NCBI GenBank assembly: GCA_029339505.1
Contig: JAQISU010000179.1
Coordinates: forward strand, 8,462,001 to 8,526,000
Direction of reading: 5' to 3'
DNA: 64,000 nt
Source of the DNA: Unio delphinus
Lineage: Eukaryota; Mollusca; Bivalvia; Unionida; Unionidae
The position numbers and the translations under genes were made by a program. The notes beneath the pieces were generated by a model, which did no database searches, was not told the DNA's origin, and saw only the letters and a program-made list of their open reading frames with translations. Shown piece after piece: positions 23,165 through 36,341 of the stretch. The stretch's first letter is position 1. The number at the start of each line of letters is the position of its first letter.

Positions 23165-25850
23165 CAGTTGCATGACCAAAACAACCATTTAGAATGAGCA
23201 AAGTTATATCTCTATCATACAAAAGCACACGAGCCGTACAGTAGAAATGATGAACAATACCCATGACCCTTTCAAAGTCTTTCAGAACATCATAATGCCA
23301 TTCATCTAACAACTTGTTGGCCAACTCTGCTACCTAGATAGCGTGGTGTTTTTCAGGAAGTGTCACTTATGATCAAGTTATTAACCCTATATAAGGTAAA
23401 CAAAATTGGTATGTTTACACTAACTGTACGTTGTCCATCATGACAGATAACACGAGATTCTCGGGGCAAATCGTTGTCCAAACAAGGCGTGCTATACTAT
23501 TATTGGATATTCTACAATACGTTATTAATTGTTGAAAGACATAGCGCGCGAACAGCCATTGCGAATAGTAAGACAAATTCATATTTCATCTTGTTAAAAT
23601 GGCTAATAATGGCTTGTTAATAACTTATAAAGGCATCGATAGACCACATGTCCTTTTCATTTGCCGATTCTCCAATTTACAGAGCACCATAGTTACTATT
23701 TGCTTACGTTTCGAAAAGGATACAATATCCTTATTTGGAACACCTACAAAACTAAGCTCAAAACGGAAGTGGTTGACGATCTAACCTCAACATTACGATG
23801 AAATTCAGCAAGTCTGGAATTATATAGGAGGACTGTTCTATTTGTTTGAGGATATGTATGTAACATCTTCAAAACGTTCTGGAAATATGATGATACATCC
23901 GCGTTGCACCTAGTCCAATGAATAAATCAAATGTGTGTGCACATTTCCTGCGCGGATCTGCATCCGGTGGAGTAGCGAAGGAAAGCGCCGCCCAAAGCCA
24001 AGTTCTAAAACTACACCCTTACTCGATTGTTATTATTATGATATATACGGTACTCTTGTCAAACTGCCACCATATGCCACCATCTCCTTCGCCCCCTCCC
24101 ATCGCCTCGGCACTGCTTGCATTTTTCAGATAATGATATAAAGACATTTTCAGTAAATATGTTATCGATGTTGTAAGAAAGAATGGGACTCGATTTATCC
24201 TAGACGAGCATGATCTGTTATTTTTCGCTGTTAGTTTCTTAATGACGTGACACCATCACTACCCGTCATATCGGCAGAAGATTAAGGAAAAGAGCTAGTT
24301 AAATTAGGTATACCCCTAGATTATTTTATATCATTTGTGCTGGTCCTGATAGTTGGAATTACAACCCCCCCCCCCCAAAAAAAAAAAAAAAAAAAAAATT
24401 AATAGCTATTCTCAAGCTCAGGATAAATAACTCGAAATAAACGAGTTCGAAAATAACATTCAACCTGGTTTCCAATACAGGCATTCGGTTACTGTAGGTT
24501 GTATTACATGATCACTTCTTGCAATTTAGGGTATTTATATGAAGCAAAAAACCTCCAAACCTTGTATACCTGGCAAGGTAATTTTAGCACATGGTTAGAT
24601 GTGATTGAAAGAAAAACGACTTGTATATATTGCCTTTGATCTTAATCTGAAAATAAGTGCTCAACAGGCACATTTGTAGTAAAAAAATATTTGAAACATT
24701 TTTAAAGACAATTTCGAAATTTTAACTGATGCACCTTGTCTTGAGATGAGCTTTCAAATTATGTGTTGTACATTTTCTCCAAATTGGAAGATGCATTGCT
24801 GAAATGCAGAAATAAACTTGTATATATATGCATGACACCATAAAATTAGTGACATCCTTTTTTGACTGCCTCTTGTACGGCATGACGACATATAAATTGA
24901 AAGTGAAATGCTGAAAGCATCCGAATGTAATTTAGATTCAGTTATGTAACCTATTTTTTCGTTTCTTTAAAACTGAATTTCATTTTTGACATGTGATACA
25001 CGTACCATACTCGTATATTTGAGATTATTTAAAATGACATTTATGAAGTAGGTCGAATAGTTCTAATCTTATTTGATTCTTGTGAAAGATCATACAACGA
25101 ACAATTATTTATCTATGTAGATCACAGCACCCTATCACAATCTGAGGCATATTCGAAATCATACCCTGAAGCAAAATGTTTTCTTTTTCTTTTTAATATT
25201 TGTAATGGCACATAATTTCATAACCAGTAAGAAATTTTGACGTCACCATATTACGGCGAATTATGGACCAATTTGACATGGACATCTGTATTAATAGTTT
25301 GAACCTCAATTTACAGCGTCCCACCTCCAACCCCTAGAACAATGCACATTATTACAAACGTCGATACGCTGGCTGTTGACCAAGAGCTATTGATCAGTGC
25401 ATGATGCATATAAAGACCGAATCAAACAATAATTCTACACTGTAACTGATGGGCAGTTTTTAAAACTACTAGACCTATTTTCGGGAGTGTTGTCCTTTTC
25501 ATGTAAAGTAAATAAATGGAGAAGAATACGGTTTTTGTGGTAGTATATTATTTCCACTTTTCTAAACCTACAGAATTGTGAGTTATAAATGTCCTTTTAC
25601 ATATTAGGAATTAATCACAGCTTTTTTCCCAAAACAAATAAAAGCGTGTGCAATCCAGAGACTGTCAAACCAAAATTTCATTCTTGAATTCTTTCGAGGA
25701 GTTTGTCTTAAGTTGAAGACACTCTGAATTTCTTAGTTAACCACCAGGAGGACTTGAAGCATGAAAACTAAAATGGGACTAATATTAGTTAGGGATGGAA
25801 GGCTTGAAAGAAACTGTAGTTTGCTCAAATTTTATTTTAGTATACCGTTA
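23165..25850. other. Intergenic sequence without recognised genes
   Basis: 2.7 kb of AT-rich DNA. A C-run/A-run at about 24366-24399 looks like a retroposon tail, but no body was recognised in front of it. Short plus-strand ORFs near 23599 and 23918 show no known motif and no second copy. Nothing else can be supported. Confidence 0.4.
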
Positions 25851-25854
25851 AGCG

Positions 25855-25871
25855 TGTGTGTGTGTGTGTGT

Positions 25872-25931
<60 letters not shown>
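25855..25931. repeat. Compound (GT)n(GA)n microsatellite
   Basis: A short GT run followed by about 29 GA units. Confidence 0.95.
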
Positions 25932-25934
<3 letters not shown>

Positions 25935-26284
25935 TATTTGTGTAAGTATTTCAAACATTTTAGTCACAATATATTTTTTATTTTAATAGAACAAATTGCC
26001 AACTTAAGAGGTATCACTTATGTGCCGTTCTTTTGCAGTTGCTATAGCCAACCTTGTCTGGTAAATCTCCACCCACCCACCCCGAAAAAAAAAATAAACA
26101 AATAAATGTGCTGACACTGATGCACTATGTGTTCGGTCTGATGCTACCAATAAATAAAAGTTATCAAATGTTGCAGAAGAATCTGTTTGCAACACATTGC
26201 TGTAAATTTCAGACACCTAACGGTATTACTTTTCTTGAATAAATACTTATATCAACATGGGTTTTCGAGGTATTCTAGTTTAAC

Positions 26285-26876
26285 GCACTGTACTGGGGAA
26301 CAAACTGGAAGTAGGAAGACAAGGATCGGCAAAGCAAGAGCCGCCTTCATCCAACTCGAGAATATCTGGACCTCCAAGGAGCTGTCCTTGACCACCAAAA
26401 TCCGACTGTTCAACTCCAACGTGAAGTCAATCTTACTGTATGGAGCAGAGACCTGGAGGACGACCAAGACCACCATCAGGAAAGTCCAGACTTTCAGCAA
26501 CAGCTGCCTCAGAAGGATTCTCCGGATCCGCTGGCCTGACACCATCAGCAATGCCAATCTTTGGGAAAGGACCTTCCAACTTCCTGCTGAAGAAGAAATC
26601 AGGAAGAAGAGATGGGGCTGGATAGGGCACACCCTACGAAAACCACCAACCAGTATCACCAGGCAGGCGCTGAGGTGGAACCCACAAGGCAAGCGGAAGA
26701 GAGGCCGTCCAAGAAACACCTGGCGACGCAACCTCCAGGCGGACACCACCAAGATGGGCTACACCTGGAACCAGCTAGAGAAAATGGCCCGGGACAGAGG
26801 ACTCTGGAGATCTGTAGTTGACGGCCCATACCCTGATAGGAGTGACGGGCAGTGAATGAATGAATGAATGAATGTT
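26285..26876 (+). mobile_element. RTE-type LINE, 5'-truncated, C-terminus intact
   Basis: An open frame ending at 26855 encodes the RT thumb and C-terminal region. Motifs include [39 protein letters not shown] and [14 protein letters not shown], which are highly characteristic of RTE-clade elements. The conserved Trp-rich tail ends PYPDRSDGQ. Immediately after the stop comes an (AATG)n tail, about 26853-26875, as expected for RTE insertions. The catalytic RT and endonuclease domains are missing. Its GC content is clearly higher than the flanks and no stop has accumulated in about 185 codons, so it is younger than most LINEs here. Confidence 0.88.
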
Positions 26877-27218
26877 TGGACAAGTTGCCAAATATGGAGA
26901 CATGAAAAGGGGAGGGCATGCAAAATGTGTGGGCAGCATGCTGCATCTCTGTGTATATATAGCTGGTATGCTACATATTTAGTTTAATTTTATGTAATGA
27001 AATGGAAAGTACGTTAGACATAGTTGCGACATACTTGTCACATAATATTATTTTATAGTAAGGAGGTTCTAATATCTCGGCTTTTTATGCACTTTCAGAT
27101 GAAATTCATTATTTTGTCCATCTCGAAATTTTCTAGTTATTGGTTAATTTGGTGTTCAGCTTAAAAATCACTTAAAACGTAAGCCATATAGCTGTGGTCA
27201 TCAAATAATCATGTTATA

Positions 27219-27590
27219 CTAGACGAGCCTTTTGCAATATTCTTAAAGTACCGAATCAAGTACGCATCCCTGTGGGACTCCTGTTCTAATATATTTCATA
27301 CACGATCCACTTGCATTTAAAGAACCGTTTGCTTCTTAATAAGAACTGATTAGCCAGCTTTGCCTGTTTCTTGTTATTCCATATTCACTAAGCGTGTATC
27401 AGTCCCTTGGGTAAAGCACAATCAAATGCATTAGATATATCACAAAAGCATACACATAATGGGTATGCGTTTCTAGCGCGAGTGTGATCTCTTGCTCTGA
27501 ACATTGTACATAATCGAAAACTTTATCAACCAGTTAAAATATTTGACGTTGGACAATACCCTTATCATCAATATTATCGTATGATGCTAA
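27219..27590 (-). mobile_element. Jockey/CR1-type RT fragment, U1
   Basis: Minus-strand reading gives CDISNAFDCALP (RT motif with the catalytic-type Asp and AFD) and, after a frameshift, YIRTGVPQGCVLDSVL (the GVPQG motif). Both are standard RT landmarks of Jockey/CR1/I-type LINEs, distinct from the Tx1-like family elsewhere in the window. Block U begins inside this fragment. Confidence 0.75.
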
Positions 27591-27599
27591 ATAGTTATT

Positions 27600-28489
27600 C
27601 AGATAGTTTTCTTTCTTCCATTACCCAATTTAATTGACCCATCTCTTCTATAACAGTCAAAGTAGGATACCGAATTGAAATTTATTCCTCTAATCAGAAA
27701 TGGGGCAATAATCGAGTATTGTTTAGAATTTAAAGAACTAATGTTTAAAGTTTCAGTCTCATCAGAACAAATTACTGTAACATTTACTGACAGTGGCACA
27801 GTTTTTACCAATGGATATCAGGAAGAATATAAATATTTCTCACTGGATTCTCAAGTAAATAATATCTATCCAGACATAGAATGCAGTCGTTTAGGAATAC
27901 AAATATGAAGAACTCAGATTAGCTTAAAATTTATTAGAATGAATTTATTATTAAGAATTCATCTAAAGTAATCATATACATGTTCCTTTCGATATTTTTA
28001 TTGTTGTCTTTATTCAGTATCATTGAAAATGATAAACGTGGCATGAAAATAGACAAAGGTTACATTGTAGCACACAAAAAAAACAGGAAATAATTTAACG
28101 TGAATGTGAATGAGGTTATGTACAGTTGCTCAAGAAAAATCAATTCCACATTCATTATTTTGACAAATTAATGAGCGAACCAGTTGACCCTTCTCTGCGG
28201 GTCAAGTTAATTACCGTATAACTTGTTCTTATAAAATATGTCACGAGATAATGAAATAACATATTAAAACTAAATGTTTTCACTTATAAACAATTTGAAC
28301 GGTACACTTTAAGCCTTGTCAGATTAGATTAAGAATCAGATAAAATGTGGATGGCAGCATCTGGATGTGGGATCTCCTACAAGCATCTGATAGACAATAA
28401 TGGATCTTAATTAGTCACATCAATACAAAATGTTTCAACTTGTTTCCATATCTGAATAATGGACTGTGATTGCTTAGGGTACATATCCT
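27600..28489. other. 3' flank of the ubiquitin-like gene, U1
   Basis: Shared with 44045-44943. An overlapping pair of short ORFs (27675-27908 plus, 27811-27599 minus) has no known motif, and its frame is broken in the second copy. A minus-strand AATAAA (28014-28009) lies about 480 bp past the gene's stop and could serve as its polyadenylation signal. No other feature was seen. Confidence 0.35.
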
Positions 28490-29749
28490 TCAATTTTCAC
28501 CTGTCACAGGAAGCACCAGAAAAAGGACCGACTTTTCCTCAATTTTACAATCAAAAAGGGTTCTGTCATCTTCCAGCTGCTTGCCATTAAAAAGGAGACA
28601 CTGCTGGTCAGGTGAAATACCTTCTTTGTCCTGGATCTTGACCTTCAGATTCCCAATGGTGTCAACTGGCTTCACTTGCAGGGAGATGGTCTCCCTCGTC
28701 CAAATATTCACAAAGATGTGGATGAAATCTCCTTGACGGAGTATCAGGTGCAGAATGTAGTCTTTCTGGATGTTGTAGTCACGGAGGCTTTTATCATCTT
28801 CGAGAAACCTCCCACCGAAAATTAGACATTGTTGGTCACGTGGGAAGCTTTTAATACACTCGATCTTGGTCTTTACATTCGCGATTGTGTCAGATGGCTT
28901 CACTTGTAGGAAGACAGTCTTCTCTGTCTGCGTTTTCACAATGATGTGCATTGCATGCATATGAAAGACTATCAGCCTGATGGTAGACTGGCTGAGAATG
29001 TTATAGTCCAAAAGGCTTCTGTCATCATGTAGCAGACGGTCAGCGAAAATCAGACGCTGCTTGTAAGGTAGGATGCCTACCTTTTCATGTATCATGGCCT
29101 TTACATCCTCAATCTTATCAGATGGCTCCACTTCTAGGGTGACAGTCGTCCCTGTCTCAAATTTCACAAAGAGCCGCATATTACATCTCAAACGGAGAAA
29201 CACATGAATTGTGGACTCATTTAAAATGTTATAGTCAGAAAGGGTTCTGCCATCTTTCAGCAGCTTATCAGCGAAAACCATTTGCTGCTTGTAAGGTAGG
29301 ATGCCTTCTATGTCATGAATCATGGCCTTTACATTCTTAATGGTGGCAAATGGATGCATTTCTAGGGTGATCGTCTTCCCTGTGGGAGTCTTCACAAAAA
29401 TCTGAATACTGCATATTTCCAGATTGATAGTGGATTGTTGCTGGATATTGTGGTCAGCGAGGGTGGTGTCATCGTCCAGCTGGTTTCCAGCAAAGGTCAA
29501 GCGCTGCTGGTCAGATGGGATGCCTTCCTTGAACTCGAGCATGGCTTTCACACTTTCAATGGTGTCAGATGGCACAACTTGCAGGGTGATCATCTTCCCT
29601 GTGTGAGTCTTCACGAAGATCTTTATGATGAATCTACAAGATAAACGTGTTAAGATGTTAAAAAGTGCCACACAAATCACAGATAGATTGGTAAAGCGAA
29701 ATGCTACGTAAACCTTTTCTTTTTCATTTCTATGACTAGGACAAAACAA
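28490..29749 (-). CDS. Penta-ubiquitin-like protein without diglycine ends, copy 1
   Basis: 419 codons with five head-to-tail ubiquitin-like domains at about residues 42-114, 115-190, 191-266, 267-342 and 343-419, three of them exactly 76 residues. Each keeps the IFVK-like start and the DTI-x-NVK / DQQ-x-L-x-F core. Domain ends read EICS, LRLRCN, FHMHA, RQGDF and TGEN, so none has Gly-Gly. It therefore could not be processed into or conjugated as ubiquitin; a scaffold or decoy-type role is only an inference. The K48 equivalent remains in domains 2 and 5, the K63 equivalent in domain 4. The first 41 residues may be intron or UTR: a splice-acceptor-like ttgtag precedes FIIKIFVK at about 29636. 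The duplicate at 44944-46203 differs at 14 residues and is also intact. Confidence 0.88.
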   Translation of the reverse strand: MFCPSHRNEKEKVYVAFRFTNLSVICVALFNILTRLSCRFIIKIFVKTHTGKMITLQVVPSDTIESVKAMLEFKEGIPSDQQRLTFAGNQLDDDTTLADHNIQQQSTINLEICSIQIFVKTPTGKTITLEMHPFATIKNVKAMIHDIEGILPYKQQMVFADKLLKDGRTLSDYNILNESTIHVFLRLRCNMRLFVKFETGTTVTLEVEPSDKIEDVKAMIHEKVGILPYKQRLIFADRLLHDDRSLLDYNILSQSTIRLIVFHMHAMHIIVKTQTEKTVFLQVKPSDTIANVKTKIECIKSFPRDQQCLIFGGRFLEDDKSLRDYNIQKDYILHLILRQGDFIHIFVNIWTRETISLQVKPVDTIGNLKVKIQDKEGISPDQQCLLFNGKQLEDDRTLFDCKIEEKSVLFLVLPVTGEN

Positions 29750-30608
29750 TTGTTACTTCATTTGTCTATCAGTCTCTGAAAATATTTGATTTTATAATCC
29801 ATATGGCCAAGAATAAAAGTCCCTTAAAGAGACCGATTCTCTAATGTCTATAAAGAATTATTAGGACTCCAATACAAGACCATTTCTTATTCTTTCAAAT
29901 GCAGAGTGTCCAAACCATATCATATATTGTTTAGCAGCCATAGCGTCAAATTTGGCGTCATAAATCAACAATTTTTGTTATTTGTTTTAAATATATCTAT
30001 TGTGTATCGCCTTCCAAATCCAAAAATGGCAGTGGTGTGGGCCACTGGTGTCTGGTACGGGTTTAATGTTGAAAAGCGTTATTAACTTAATGTAGATAAA
30101 CCATCCCAATTGACAAAAGTACTTTAGAATTGTCTTACGAACTGTTCTAATACCATACATAAGCTATTTTAGTATATAAGCGACAAAGTACGTAATTCCC
30201 ATGCACCTTCTTTGGACTCCTGATCCGCAATCTCATATTGCTATTCATGTTTATACACGCACTCAGATAATATTTTAAGCTCGTTTTTCTTCTTATATAA
30301 TGTTTTATTCATCAAACCATTGTTGAGTTTGCTATGTTGCGAGAAACTGAAGTTATCGGCTCCATAATATAATAATTCGCAGGCTGAGAGAAAAACAGTT
30401 ACTCTCACTTCAAGTTACAGCACCTTACAGAGGGAAACAGCGTATGTGACTATATAAAACATTCCTTCATTAATTTGAAAAAATATGTAGATTCAAAAGA
30501 GAATTTTATATTTGCCATTCACTCAGATTAACTTTAGGAATCCTGTTTCATGGAATAATTACATATTTGTCAGTTGAAGTCGACTCCGTTTAAATTGTTT
30601 AGTAAAAT
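29750..30608. other. Upstream region of the ubiquitin-like gene, U1
   Basis: Shared with 46204-47061. A promoter or first exon of the minus-strand gene might lie here, but I see no convincing ORF or core-promoter motif. AT-rich, no repeats. Confidence 0.35.
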
Positions 30609-33600
30609 AACAAATGCAGATTAAAGTAGTTGTGCTAATCAGACACAATATTACCTATTAATATGCATGGGTCGCGTTTAGTATTGACCATGTGATATTT
30701 GCAATCATACAGGCCTATATTCTAAATATGACCAAAATTTGTTCAGAGACTAGAGTGGGAACTAGCCATGATGAAACGCCCAATGACAAAAAAATGTTTC
30801 GAATGAAAGTATAGAGAAGGAGACCATTATGTATGTACACATAAAATAAAATAATTTGAATTCCTGTTGGGGACTGCGCAATGGCTATAAAATATAAAGA
30901 ATATATCCTGAACGTAAGGCAAATAAACGGAAGATACCTAAATAATCTAGAATGCAATAACCCGGAGAAGTAAGAGAAAGGAAATGAATGAACTTCAGAA
31001 TAGCATCCATAAATGTTAATGGAATAAATAAAGATTTTTTAAAAAAAATGGAAAACGATGACATTATCTTTATACAAAAAAAACCATAATAAATTTACAA
31101 ATCATTTAAAAACTTTAGAGAAGAACTATTAATAATAAATGATATTAAGGAAGAATATATACGAGTAGTAGCAACAGTTGTAATGTTTTGTTAAAAACTG
31201 ACTAGTTCGGGAGAAAAAGATAACGGAAATTCCTTTATAGAAGACTGCTAAATAATATAATTGAAAAATGTACATTTTACTAATGTACATTTCCCTGCGA
31301 ATAAATATAGAAAATAAATCTTTTTAGAAAATCTCTTGAAATATTTTGGAAAATACGCTATGGATAACTGAATTGATTTTAACTGGGTGGGAGACGAAAT
31401 AGATACAGTAGGGAAGTTAACCACAAATGTAAACAAATTTATACCTCAAAAGTAAAACACTTTTTTCTAAACAAAATTTAACTGACAACAAAAATGAAAG
31501 ACTAAATATGAGAATGAAAGAATTTAATTATGACTACAAAGATAATAAAGGGAGTAGCTGATTAAATTATTATTATATATAAAAACTATGATCTAAAAAC
31601 TTATATAAAAGCAGTTATTACGGGAATAATAATATGAGATCACAAACTAAAAAATTTAGAGATAAAAACAATATGCAAAAATAAATGGGGCAAGGGAAAA
31701 TTAAAATTTAACAACTGTTGGAATATAAGAAATTCATTGAGGAATTAAAAACCTCTAGTGATGAAATAAATAAAATAATACAAATATAAGAAGGAAAATC
31801 TCCAGAAGGAGATGGATTCACTGCGTTATTCTACAGCAAATTTAGTGGTGAGTTATCACCCATACTAGAATGGTTCTATAATACTTTACTTTGAAACGAC
31901 ACAATAAGAATAATGAGGGCGGGCATAATTACCTTGTTATATACCGATCTATCTAAACACCCCACGAAACCCCCAGTATTGCATATACTCGCACCAAATC
32001 TCGCATAAATGTATCAAGAAGCGGAAAAAAGAACAGAGAGCAGTCATAAGGACATTGTTATTATCAATGATTTATAGTATTGGTTGACGGTCCTGTTTTC
32101 GATAATCTACGGAAACGAACTCTTATGCATCTAATATCTTTAATTAATTTTATTTATATTTATATATTTTTAACACAATTTCCTCATTAAATAGCAATGC
32201 ACCATACATTTCATTTATTTGAATTATTTATTCTCTTTGTTAATAATTGTCAAAATAAAGGAATTGAGGAATAGTTAAGCAAATAATGTTAATATACAAT
32301 AAATTTGCTATTTTGTTTAACTTATTTGTGGTATTGCTAATTTATAAGTGTTGATAAATATTCACGTTATTGTACCGGAATTCGTCAAAACGGGAGTTCA
32401 TTCCCTTGGCAACAACTGACCTTTCTAATTTTCCTGTTACACAAAATATCGCTAAATATTCACAGTTTTTGTTTGTTTGTTTGTCTTTTTGTGCTGTTGC
32501 TGAAATTTAAAGTGAGGATAATGGATAGTTTAAGGTGTTCTTGGAGAGTCTTGGGTGTCTTGTGAGTCCCGTTATATACAGGTAAAGGGGGTGGGTGGAG
32601 ATAGGTACCGGTAAGATTTTAAAAACAATCGAGGCCCATCTCCCTCCTAAATATAGACTATATTTAGGTATATAGAGTAAAATATAGTATTACAAGAATA
32701 ATTAATTTGAATCGAGCGTGTGAAGCCAAAGTTAGAGATATCGAAAACAACGTACTGAGTATAAAAACAATAATAGAATATGTACATGAATCTGACCAGA
32801 AAGGTGCCACGATATATTTTCACCGAGAGAAATCTTTTGATTGGTTGGATCATAACTAGATTCGAAGAGTATTAGATACATTTAGTTTTGAGTTAAATTT
32901 CCAAAAATAAACTGCACACAAGTACAGGTAAAAGGTGCAGTTACGAAAAAGATTTGAAATTCAAAGATCAGTAGGGCAAGGTTGCCCACTATCAAATATA
33001 AATCACGACTAAACAGAACTACTTAAAATAGGAAACGAGAGGTAATTACCTAGTTTTGCCGCCACATTTAATACAAATGTAGTGAAAGCTCTAGAAATTT
33101 ATCATGGAAAAGGAGACGAAAATGAAAACTATAAAGCAATGAAAAAGCATATAGAAAATAACTTGAATATTTGGGCACTAACGCCATTTTGCCTAATGGA
33201 GTGGGCTCAAGTGGCCAAAACGTATATATAATAAAAAAAAAAAAACTATTAAATCTATAGATTTTTAAAATGACATATTACCTAATATTGATAATGAAGC
33301 TTTAGAATATTTGTGAGCATATAACGCCCACTACATAAACAAACAAAAAAAAACACTATATAGCGCGAAGGAGGTGGGTGGCATTACCTAGTCCAGTCCT
33401 GATTAAATATGTAAATATTTTAATGTATAACCAACATCACCAATGGAGGGCTTATATATGTGTATATATATATATATAGAAGGACTTGCAATATTTCATG
33501 TTAGTTATGTTTTTACAAATATAAAGTAAATACTATGGCATTGACTTCATGATATCAAACGCAAAATGATAAGAGCGTATCATATAAGGATAACCTACCG

Positions 33601-34109
33601 TAACCGTAGCATTTTGCAGGGCAGGCTTCACTGTGAATTCGATGAAACGTTGATCTGGTTTTAATGGAACCCAACGATGTTCAAGTCCAATATATTTCAA
33701 GAATAAGTATTATTCAGATGAATGGTTTACAGGAAACGTCTGGACTTTACAGCGGCATTGGGGTTTTAAGATGTCAGAGGTTCTCATGTCATAAATGGTG
33801 ATTTTTACTCACGGGTAAATGCCGGATATTGAGGGTATTACGACAGTATTGTATAGGCTAAATGAGATCAATTAGACAGGAGCCATGCGAAAACTTTCCG
33901 TTACCTGTAATAATTGTGACTCATTAGAACTAATTTTGTTTGCATAATAATAAACGTTAATGCCACCAACCTGATACAATTATTCTATAGAGATATCTTA
34001 TTTGTGAAAACAAAACGACTACGTTTAAAGATATTTGAGTTATTAGTATTAATTAACTCATGTCAGAATACTCAGAGATAGAAACACCAAAGGCTTTTCT
34101 TTGTTACAG
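30609..34109. repeat. Segmental duplication block A, copy 2
   Basis: Counterpart of 1-3439. It ends at ttgttacag (34101-34109) and continues into block D. It retains the roughly 76 bp (about 31851-31925) missing in A1. Carries the same LINE fossil (30975-33440, plus) with endonuclease, RT-entry and RT-core patches, all frame-broken, and the conserved 620 bp tail. Confidence 0.9.
30975..33440 (+). mobile_element. Decayed L1/Tx1-like LINE fossil, A2
   Basis: Same order of patches as in A1: NFRIASINVN with MENDDI near 30990-31065, DFNWVGDEIDTVG near 31375, EGKSPEGDGFTALFYSKFSG near 31790, RSVGQGCPL near 32970, and connection-domain remnants near 33290-33400. The catalytic RT box is missing. It shares its breaks with A1, so it was dead before duplication. 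Confidence 0.78.
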
Positions 34110-34714
34110 AACGTTTATGCACCAGCTGCTGAAAGAATTCTGACTAACTATAATTCTATATTTTACTTATCAAAGTCGACGAAGGTGTGCATGCTTCATT
34201 TGGCAAAGGGATAAGTCACAAAATCATTTAAGTTTATCGGTATTTTATTTCTTTGTACACCCACCCAGTATACTATGGTATACAACTTATATACATAGGT
34301 AAAATTTTGCGCACCTGAAGACTCGGTGAACAGAGGTGGAAAACGTTTTCAACTTTGAGGGCATAAATCAATGTAAAATTAATTGTGCCGTATGGATTAA
34401 CGATATGCTTGTTTCACTACATCATTACGCAGTTGTCTGGCATTATTGGCATTCTTATATTATTAGAGATTAGGCACTATTTGAATCAATGGTAAGTTTT
34501 AATATAGAAGCTAAATTAAAGTTTATTATCTTCGTACGGCTAAGAACACATTCAAGTAACTTACACTGGAATTTATTTTAAAAAAATGTATCTTATTATA
34601 GATATTGCTCCGGGGTAAATCTGAGCATGCAAAACACTTTATTCTAGAATGTCAATGGTTTGGATCGCAATTACTTAGTTCTCATTCGTTGTTTGTTTGG
34701 AATTACATGCGTGT

Positions 34715-35105
34715 TTTGTGTATAACCGTACTGGTACATAGTATCGGCATTGAGAATACCGATGTTTTATCTTCTGTATAACCGTTTGTACCGGAATTGG
34801 TAATACTGATGTTTTTTCCCCTGTATAACCGTTTGTACCGGGATTGGGAATACTGATGTTATATTTTATGTATAACCGTTTGTACTGGCATGGAGAATAC
34901 TTTGTTACATTTTCTGTATAACCGTTTGTACCGGTATCGAATACTGATGTTATATTTTCTGTATAAGCGTTTGTACCGGCATTGGGAACACTGATGTTAT
35001 ATTTTCTGTATAACCGTTTGTATCGGCATTGTGAATGCTGATGTTATATTTTATGCATAACTGTTTGTACCGGCATTGTGAATGCTGGTGTCATATATTT
35101 TGTTA
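34715..35105. repeat. 47-bp minisatellite, D1
   Basis: About seven to eight diverged units built on gtataaccgtttgtaccgg and gaatactgatgttatatttt. The counterpart in D2 spans about 61945-62360 and has a long TA tract inside one unit. Confidence 0.9.
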
Positions 35106-35494
35106 CTATTAGAGAGCCAGTGATGACAAGCTTATGTTTTCTACTGAACCCCAAAAGTATATCTTTTTAATTGCATTTCACAAGGCTTTTCAAATATATA
35201 TATATGATATTAACTAACAACTACATGGCAAATACCGTTATTTGTGTATTTGTCCCAATTATACAAAGAAAGGGAGTCTGTTTCTAAAAGCTTTTTATAA
35301 CGGCACTCCATCTCTTAACAAGTTATAGACGTTATTTTCCGATAATTAATCACAAACTATACTAGCATATTGCCAAATTTATTGCTATATCCATATGTCC
35401 ATAAAAGTCGCATTATCTGTGGAATAATAAATTGTCATAGGTCACAACGATATAATATTTTTCCTCTCTTACAACTTTTGTATACTTTATCTCT

Positions 35495-35905
35495 TGGTTA
35501 CGTTTCGGTATGTGCACGTCTGGAAGAGAGAACATTTAATCATTACGTTTTGACTTGGTTACGTTTCGGAATGGGTATGTCGGGAATGGAGAACGTTTCA
35601 TTACTATGTTTTGACTTGGTTACGTTTCGGTTTGAGTATGTCGTCAATGGAGCACATTTATCCACTACCTTTTGAATTGGTTACGTTTCGGTTTGGGTAT
35701 GTCGTCAATGGAGCACATTTAGCCACTACGTTTTGACTTGGTTACGTTATGTTTCGGTATGGGTTTGTCGCTAGTGGAGAACGTTTCATTGCTACGTGTT
35801 GTAAAGTTTGGTTTGGGTATATCGTCAATGGAGCACATTTAGACACTACGTTTTGATTTGGCTACGTTTCGTTATCGGTACGTCGGGAACGGAGTACAAT
35901 TAAAT
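35495..35905. repeat. Minisatellite with units of about 60 bp, D1
   Basis: About six to seven units built on ttttgacttggttacgtttc and gg(t/a)atgg-like, then tggag(a/c)ac(g/a)ttt. The counterpart is at about 62745-63050. Confidence 0.9.
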
Positions 35906-36260
35906 GCGTTGGCATTCAGATTGCGGGTATATTTCAAAGGATTCTATGCAATGAACATTGAATATATAAAAGTCAAAGCTTACCCAGTTTAAAGCAAGAC
36001 ACAGCTTTACCTAGTATGATATGTTAAAAGTTCCATACTGTAATAGATGCAAATATTTACCAGTAAGTTGTGAACAGGCGTAGATCGTTTTAGATTGCTT
36101 TTGTTTGAACAGTTTGAAACGATAACGTGAAAAATGTTACATGTCGATCTTTGATAATGAGAGCCTTAAAATAAAATTAATATGGAATCACTCGAAATGT
36201 TTTCTAAGAAATGTTATTTACATTCAAATCCGCTTGTAAGGGTTAAATAGGAAGCCAAAT

Positions 36261-36261
<1 letters not shown>

Positions 36262-36339
<78 letters not shown>
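36262..36339. repeat. (GA)n microsatellite, D1
   Basis: About 39 GA units; the same locus in D2 (63547-63609) has about 31. Confidence 0.96.

Positions 36340-36341
<2 letters not shown>

Larger units (their letters stand above)
27219..30608. repeat. Segmental duplication block U, copy 1
   Basis: Close copy of 43681-47061 (offset 16,462). It starts at ctagacgagcc; the 3 bases before it (ata) are shared by chance or microhomology with P2. It contains an RT scrap (27219-27590), an unassigned stretch, the ubiquitin-like gene, and about 860 bp of upstream DNA running into block A. Confidence 0.92.

Noticed and set aside
24366..24399. C-run plus A-run as the 3' end of another Tx1-like LINE
   Set aside because: The preceding sequence lacks the tgtctggtg signature and any ORF2 remnant.
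26252..26752. 166-codon minus-strand ORF
   Set aside because: Shadow of the GC-rich RTE frame on the plus strand, without any family motif.
28470..28736. Plus-strand ORF, identical in both U copies (also 44924-45190)
   Set aside because: Antisense to the ubiquitin-like gene; its conservation follows from the coding strand.
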